35,295 nucleotides of DNA from Deltaproteobacteria bacterium (GTDB lineage Bacteria > Desulfobacterota_B > Binatia > UBA9968), in the NCBI GenBank assembly GCA_016193385.1, contig JACPSF010000077.1:1-35295 (forward strand), read 5' to 3'. This document shows, piece by piece, positions 31,414 to 35,295 of the stretch (the stretch's first letter is position 1; each line of letters begins with the position of its first letter). The translations under genes were made by a program, and so were the position numbers. A model generated the notes under the pieces. The model saw only the letters and a program-made list of their open reading frames with translations, did not search any database and was not told the DNA's origin.

Positions 31414-32625
31414 ATGAATCTTAAACGCAGGCGCGATGCGCAGCAATGGGTACTCGATCACGTGGTCAAGACGACCGGCCGCGTGCAGAACTTTGCCAGC
31501 GATGCCCGCCAACTGCCGCCATCCGTAAAGAGCTACGCCATGATCTCGAAAATCGTGGGGCAACACGGCCTTCACGAGGAGGCGATTGCACGGGCCGCCG
31601 ACGCCTCAGGGCATCGCGCGACGGCAGTCCACGCCTATGCCAAGGCGGTTCTCTCGTATATCGAGGCCCAGCACAGCATCTTCGAAGATGACAACCCGGA
31701 GAAAATCTACTGGTACTCCCGCGCCCTCGATTGCCACGCGCGCGTGCGCGAGCTGGCAGACCATCCCATCGAGCGGGTTGAAGTGCCGTGGGACGGCCGC
31801 TCGTTCCCGGGAATGCTCCACCTTCAACCCGATCGAAAAAAGCGGCCAACTGTCATTTTCATTCCGGGGATGGACGGCACCAAGGAATCCTCCGGCGTAG
31901 GTCCTCTCGGCGGCACTTTCATGGCGCACGGCGTCCACGTCTTTACCTTCGACGGACCGGGCCAGGGCGAAAGCAACCTGAGAAAGCTGCGGATTACCCA
32001 CGACAACTACGAGCGGGCCGTATCGGCCGCCATCGACTACCTCCTGAAGCGTCCTGAAGTCGATCCGGAACGGCTGGGGACCGTCGGCAGCAGCTTCGGT
32101 TCCCTGTGGGGCCTGCGCGCGGCCGCCCGGGACGCCCGGATCAAGGCGCTGGCTGTTGTGGCGGTCTGCTTCGGGGACAAGCGCGGGATCTTCGAGCACG
32201 CCTCGCCGCGCTTCAAGCAAGTGTTCATGTATATGTCGGGGACTCAAGACGAAGAGGCCTTCGACCGCATGGCGGAGCAAATGACCTCCTTCGGCTGCGG
32301 GGCCGAGATCCGCTGTCCTACGCTGATCTGCTCAGGCGAGTTCGACCCTCTGACCCGTTTGGATGAGACACTGGCCATGTTTGACGAGATCGCTGGGCCG
32401 AAAGAGTTATGGGTCTTTGAGAATCAGGCCCACGATTACCGCGGGCTTCCGAACCTCTGCGAGATCGACACGCTTCATTTCATGATCGACTGGGTGCTGG
32501 ATGCCATGGAAGGCAAGATTTCGAAAAGCCACAAACGAATCACCCTTGTCCCGCCGAGCGGCGGCGCCGGCCCGTACCAAGACCGTCCCTTGTTCGCCCC
32601 GTGGCGGCCGAGCGGAGAGGTCTAG
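31414..32625 (+). CDS. Alpha/beta hydrolase (FrsA/2,6-dihydroxypseudooxynicotine hydrolase-like)
   Basis: 403-residue serine hydrolase with an N-terminal helical cap (about 1-115) and an alpha/beta core. Ser227 in GSSFG is the nucleophile, with Asp311 (GEFDPL) and His340 (NQAHDY) completing a triad; VIFIPGMDG (147-155) supplies the oxyanion region and DGPGQGES (180-187) follows the usual strand. The layout matches the subgroup that includes 2,6-dihydroxypseudooxynicotine hydrolase, which cleaves C-C bonds in nicotine breakdown, but this is a relation, not a function. ATG 31414 is favoured over the longer frame from 31198 because AAGGAGG lies 8 bp upstream. The RidA-like gene follows after 60 bp, probably in one operon. 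Confidence 0.85.
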   Translation: MNLKRRRDAQQWVLDHVVKTTGRVQNFASDARQLPPSVKSYAMISKIVGQHGLHEEAIARAADASGHRATAVHAYAKAVLSYIEAQHSIFEDDNPEKIYWYSRALDCHARVRELADHPIERVEVPWDGRSFPGMLHLQPDRKKRPTVIFIPGMDGTKESSGVGPLGGTFMAHGVHVFTFDGPGQGESNLRKLRITHDNYERAVSAAIDYLLKRPEVDPERLGTVGSSFGSLWGLRAAARDARIKALAVVAVCFGDKRGIFEHASPRFKQVFMYMSGTQDEEAFDRMAEQMTSFGCGAEIRCPTLICSGEFDPLTRLDETLAMFDEIAGPKELWVFENQAHDYRGLPNLCEIDTLHFMIDWVLDAMEGKISKSHKRITLVPPSGGAGPYQDRPLFAPWRPSGEV

Positions 32626-32685
32626 ACAACAGACAGATCGGAAAATCGACGACGCTACAAGTTTCAAAAAAAGAAGGAGGCACAC

Positions 32686-33078
32686 ATGAGCAGAGAATAT
32701 TTGACGGGAACACCGAGGCAGGAGGAGCGCTCCTATTCGCCGGCGGTCATAACGACGGGGAAGAGAACGATCTACCTGGCGGGATTCGGCGGCGCGGAGG
32801 ATGAATCGGGAAAGTCCCTGGCCGGTGATTTCGACGGGCAGGTCCGGGCCTCTTTCAATAACATCCGAAAGACGCTCGAAAAAGCCGGCGCAACTTTGGA
32901 CGATGTCGTCACCATGACGGTCTTCGTCACGGACATGAAATACGGCAGCCGTTTCGTTGAGGTCCGCAAGGAATTTTTTACCAGCGGCCGGTACCCGGGG
33001 AGCGCCATGATCGGCATCAAAGAGCTGGCGCGCCACGAGATGATGGTGGAAGTTCAGGCCATAGCCGTCGCCGATTGA
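32686..33078 (+). CDS. RidA/YjgF family protein lacking the catalytic arginine
   Basis: 130-residue RidA-like protein. Archetypal RidA hydrolyses reactive enamine/imine intermediates; its catalytic Arg105 lies in a PARS motif. Here the matching stretch is YPGSA, so Ser106 replaces that arginine, while the downstream glutamate (Glu122 in VEVQAIA) is kept. The fold signatures are otherwise clear: 'SPAVITTGKRTIYLAGFGG' near the N-terminus and 'DDVVTMTVFVTDM' in the middle. Several Rid subfamilies lack the arginine and do not act on 2-aminoacrylate; one may hydrolyse other acyclic or ring-opened amine intermediates. AAGGAGG precedes the ATG. Placement after a hydrolase and beside amidases fits handling of nitrogen-containing breakdown products. 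Confidence 0.88.
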   Translation: MSREYLTGTPRQEERSYSPAVITTGKRTIYLAGFGGAEDESGKSLAGDFDGQVRASFNNIRKTLEKAGATLDDVVTMTVFVTDMKYGSRFVEVRKEFFTSGRYPGSAMIGIKELARHEMMVEVQAIAVAD

Positions 33079-33106
33079 ATCGCGGCGCGACTCGGTGCGG
33101 GCGGTT

Positions 33107-34549
33107 TTAGGGCAGCGGCGGCGCTTTGGTGTGCCAGCCGGCGGCTTTTTCGTAGGCGTGTGCAACGCGGAATACCATGCCCTCCTGGAAGGGTGCCGCA
33201 ACGATCTGCATGCCGAGTGGAAGGCCTGAAGAGGAAAATCCACAACAGACGCTGATGGCGGGAAGACCCGTCAGGTTAAAAGGGAGCGTGCACTGAATCC
33301 CGAAGGCCCCCTTCGCCCCCCTAAGGCTCATTGTCTTACCATCGGCTTCGACAAAGCCGCGCTCGCACTCCTCGATCGTCTGCGCTGGAATCTCCACGGT
33401 CGGAGCCACGATCACGTCGACGCGCTCGAACGCCGCGTCGAATTCCTGGCAAATGACTCGCCGCACCCTCTGGGCGGTGACATAAGTCACGGCTGGAATC
33501 ATTAGGGCGGCAATTTGCCGGTAGAGAAATACGGGACTGTAATCGCGCGGCCGTGTTTTTAAGTATTCGATGTGGTGCGCCGCGCGCTCCACCCAGCTCG
33601 TGCAGTTTTGGGCCGCAGGGACTAAATCCATGTGGGGGATGGAGATTTCTGCCGTTTTCATCCCAAGGGATTCCAAAACCCCCACGGCTCGCGTAAAGGC
33701 GTCTTGGACTTCGGTCACGACCAGGTCGTCGAAATAACCTCGGATCAGGCCAACGCGCAGGCCCCGTACTTCTTGCCCGATACTCCGGAAATACTTGGGG
33801 ACCGGCGCAGCGGCGCTCAGGGGGTCCCGCGGGTCATGCCCCGCTATGGCCTCCAGAACAATGGCGCAATCCTCGACCGTCTTGGTGAAAATCCCGAGAT
33901 GGTCCATCGAATCGCCGCCCGTTCCTGGAACATCACCGAATCGGCTGATCCGCCCGTAAGTCGGCTTCAGCCCGACCACCCCGCACAGAGCAGCGGGGTT
34001 CCTTACCGACCCCATGTTGTCCGTTCCAATCGATGTCAGACACATGCTGGCGGCAACTGCCGCCGCAGACCCGCCGCTGGATCCGCCGGGGATTCTCTTT
34101 AAGTCCCAGGGATTCCGGGTCGTGCCATAAAAAGGATTGATGGTCGTGCTGCCGCCCGCCCACTCGTGCATATTGGTCTTGCCCAGGAGGATTGCCCCGG
34201 CTTCTTTGAGCTTGGTCACCACGGTCGCATCGAAGTCCGGTTTCCACTCGGAAAGAATCTTCGACCCCGCGGTCGTCCGGATTCCTTTCGTCGCAATGGT
34301 GTCTTTTAAGGAGAAAGGCACTCCATGGAGCGGGCCGCGATAATTCCCCCGCCGGATTTCCTTTTCCGCCCTTCGGGCGTCAGCCCGAGCCGCGTCTGCG
34401 GTCACCGTGACATACGCATTGAGCACGGGATTCAGCCTTTCGATCGCGCTGAGGAAGAAATCGGTGGTCTCAACCGGGGATATCTCTTTTTTCTTGATCC
34501 GGGTCGAGATCTCGGAAATAGTCAGTCGCTCCAGTTCCTTCTGCATCAT
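33107..34549 (-). CDS. Amidase signature family amidase 1
   Basis: 480-residue amidase signature enzyme hydrolysing an amide to acid and ammonia. The Ser-Ser-Lys triad is visible: Lys82 in SLKDT, Ser157 in PGGSSGGSAA and the nucleophile Ser181 in TDNMGSVRNPAALCG. The usual TDTGGS or TDxGGS reads TDNMGS, so a methionine replaces a glycine next to the nucleophile; the nucleophile itself is present. Length is normal for a stand-alone amidase, with no allophanate-hydrolase or GatA tail. It lies 28 bp from the converging RidA gene, and a paralogue is encoded 65 bp upstream. Substrate is unknown; the general context of nitrogen compounds fits amide catabolism. Confidence 0.92.
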   Translation of the reverse strand: MMQKELERLTISEISTRIKKKEISPVETTDFFLSAIERLNPVLNAYVTVTADAARADARRAEKEIRRGNYRGPLHGVPFSLKDTIATKGIRTTAGSKILSEWKPDFDATVVTKLKEAGAILLGKTNMHEWAGGSTTINPFYGTTRNPWDLKRIPGGSSGGSAAAVAASMCLTSIGTDNMGSVRNPAALCGVVGLKPTYGRISRFGDVPGTGGDSMDHLGIFTKTVEDCAIVLEAIAGHDPRDPLSAAAPVPKYFRSIGQEVRGLRVGLIRGYFDDLVVTEVQDAFTRAVGVLESLGMKTAEISIPHMDLVPAAQNCTSWVERAAHHIEYLKTRPRDYSPVFLYRQIAALMIPAVTYVTAQRVRRVICQEFDAAFERVDVIVAPTVEIPAQTIEECERGFVEADGKTMSLRGAKGAFGIQCTLPFNLTGLPAISVCCGFSSSGLPLGMQIVAAPFQEGMVFRVAHAYEKAAGWHTKAPPLP

Positions 34550-34614
34550 CTTGTCACCTTACTTATGACCGCCGTATCGATCGCGGGCAGCTTATGTGAA
34601 TTGAAAAGTTCTTC

Positions 34615-35295
34615 TCAAGACAGTCGGGGAGCCCTCTCGTGCCATCCGGCTGCCCTTTCGTAGGCATGGGCGACGCGAAAGACCATGTTTTCCTGGAACG
34701 CTCCTCCGACAACCTGTAGCCCGATGGGAAGCCCGGAGGATGAAAAACCGCAGCAAACGCTGATAGCCGGAAGTCCGGTTATATTAAAAGGAAGCGTGCA
34801 CTGAATCCCGAGGTTTCCTCTGGGTCCGCGTAAACTGATCTTCTCACCGTCCACTTCCACTTCCCCCCGGTTGCATTCCTCGATCTTAGCCGCCGGGATT
34901 TCCGTTGTCGGAGCCACGATGACCTGGACTCGCTCAAGCGCCCGATCAAATTCCTCGCATATGATTCTTCTGACCTTCTGAGCGTTAACGTAGGTCTCGG
35001 CTGGAATCGCAAGGGCGGCGATCTGCCGGTAAAGAAATCCCGGGCTGTAATCGCGCGGTTGGGACCTGAGATACCGAACGTGGGCAGAAACCCGCTCGAC
35101 CCAGGTCGTGCAATTCTGCGTCGCTGCGACCAAGTCCATATGAGGGATGGTCACCTCTTCAGCCTTCATCCCCAGGGATTCCAAAACCCCGACGGCCCGG
35201 GCAAACGCCTCTCTAACCTCCCGTTTTGCGAGCTTGTCGAAATAGTCTCTGATAATGCCCACGGTAAGCCCGCGAACGCTTTGGCCGATGCTCGC
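34615..35295 (-). CDS. Amidase 2, C-terminal part (cut by window edge)
   Basis: The last 226 residues of a second amidase signature protein; the 5' end, with the catalytic Lys and Ser residues, is outside the window. The visible part aligns closely throughout with the C-terminal half of amidase 1: SIGQxVRGLxVG, VGVLESLGMK, IPHMDLV, RPRDYSP-like and 'FNITGLPAISVCCGFSSSGLP' in the same order and spacing. The frame is open to 35295, so the GTG at 35262 is internal. The two genes are a tandem duplication, separated by 65 bp and read in the same direction, probably as one operon with amidase 2 first. Confidence 0.9.
   Translation of the reverse strand, partial: ASIGQSVRGLTVGIIRDYFDKLAKREVREAFARAVGVLESLGMKAEEVTIPHMDLVAATQNCTTWVERVSAHVRYLRSQPRDYSPGFLYRQIAALAIPAETYVNAQKVRRIICEEFDRALERVQVIVAPTTEIPAAKIEECNRGEVEVDGEKISLRGPRGNLGIQCTLPFNITGLPAISVCCGFSSSGLPIGLQVVGGAFQENMVFRVAHAYERAAGWHERAPRLS

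Noticed and set aside
1..35295. CRISPR arrays, tRNA, rRNA or intact insertion sequences
   Set aside because: No regularly spaced repeats, cloverleaf sequences, rRNA stretches or transposase genes were recognised by eye.

Overview
The window is about 35 kb of high-GC bacterial DNA that looks like chromosome from an uncultivated, environmental, diderm bacterium. A LpxL/HtrB-type acyltransferase points to an outer membrane. A cytidylate-kinase-like protein fused to a BON domain, and many molybdenum hydroxylase, CoA-transferase, hydantoinase and NMT1-type binding-protein genes, would fit lineages such as Methylomirabilota/NC10, Tectomicrobia or related deltaproteobacteria-like groups. That placement is inference; there is no rRNA or other phylogenetic marker here. 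No tRNA, rRNA, CRISPR array or intact insertion sequence was seen.

Layout. (1) 1-3316 is gene-poor. It holds a self-contained small transcription unit (promoter at 300-327, structured leader, two-helix membrane protein, intrinsic terminator at 874-903), a small basic protein, a cluster of tandem hairpins, and a VapBC-type toxin-antitoxin pair whose operator palindrome overlaps its -10 box. (2) 3512-8949 (+) is an operon for a xanthine-dehydrogenase-family molybdenum hydroxylase (Mo, FAD and 2Fe-2S subunits) followed by a two-subunit family I CoA-transferase. The 2Fe-2S gene is broken by an internal deletion and a frame change. (3) 9119-10854 holds a lipid A acyltransferase-like gene converging on the kinase-BON gene. 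(4) 11564-18784 (+) is a catabolic cluster: orphan NMT1-type binding protein, HyuB, HyuA, DUF1932 dehydrogenase and CaiB/BaiF CoA-transferase. (5) 31174 down to 18788 (-) is a long series of same-strand genes: HyuB fused to an acetone-carboxylase-gamma-like zinc domain, citryl-CoA-lyase-like enzyme, binding protein 2, permease 2, two successive [55-aa ribbon-helix-helix-like protein + DUF1989 protein] units, binding protein 1, permease 1 and a single ATPase. (6) 31414-33078 (+) encodes an alpha/beta hydrolase and a RidA-like protein, and 33107-35295 (-) two tandem paralogous amidases, the second cut by the window edge.

How the genes may work together. Regions 4-6 combine uptake of small organic solutes with hydrolysis of amides, imides or ring C-N bonds (HyuA/HyuB, amidases, alpha/beta hydrolase, RidA) and CoA-thioester chemistry (CaiB, citryl-CoA lyase). 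This suggests catabolism of nitrogen-containing carboxylates or heterocycles; no substrate can be named from sequence.

The most unusual element is the duplicated module at 22777-25072. A 55-aa ribbon-helix-helix-like protein, not normally annotated, precedes each of two DUF1989 enzymes, and each DUF1989 protein carries a C-terminal tail that itself looks like a ribbon-helix-helix unit. The module has its own promoter-like sequence and sits between two permease/binding-protein sets that have only one ATPase between them in this window.
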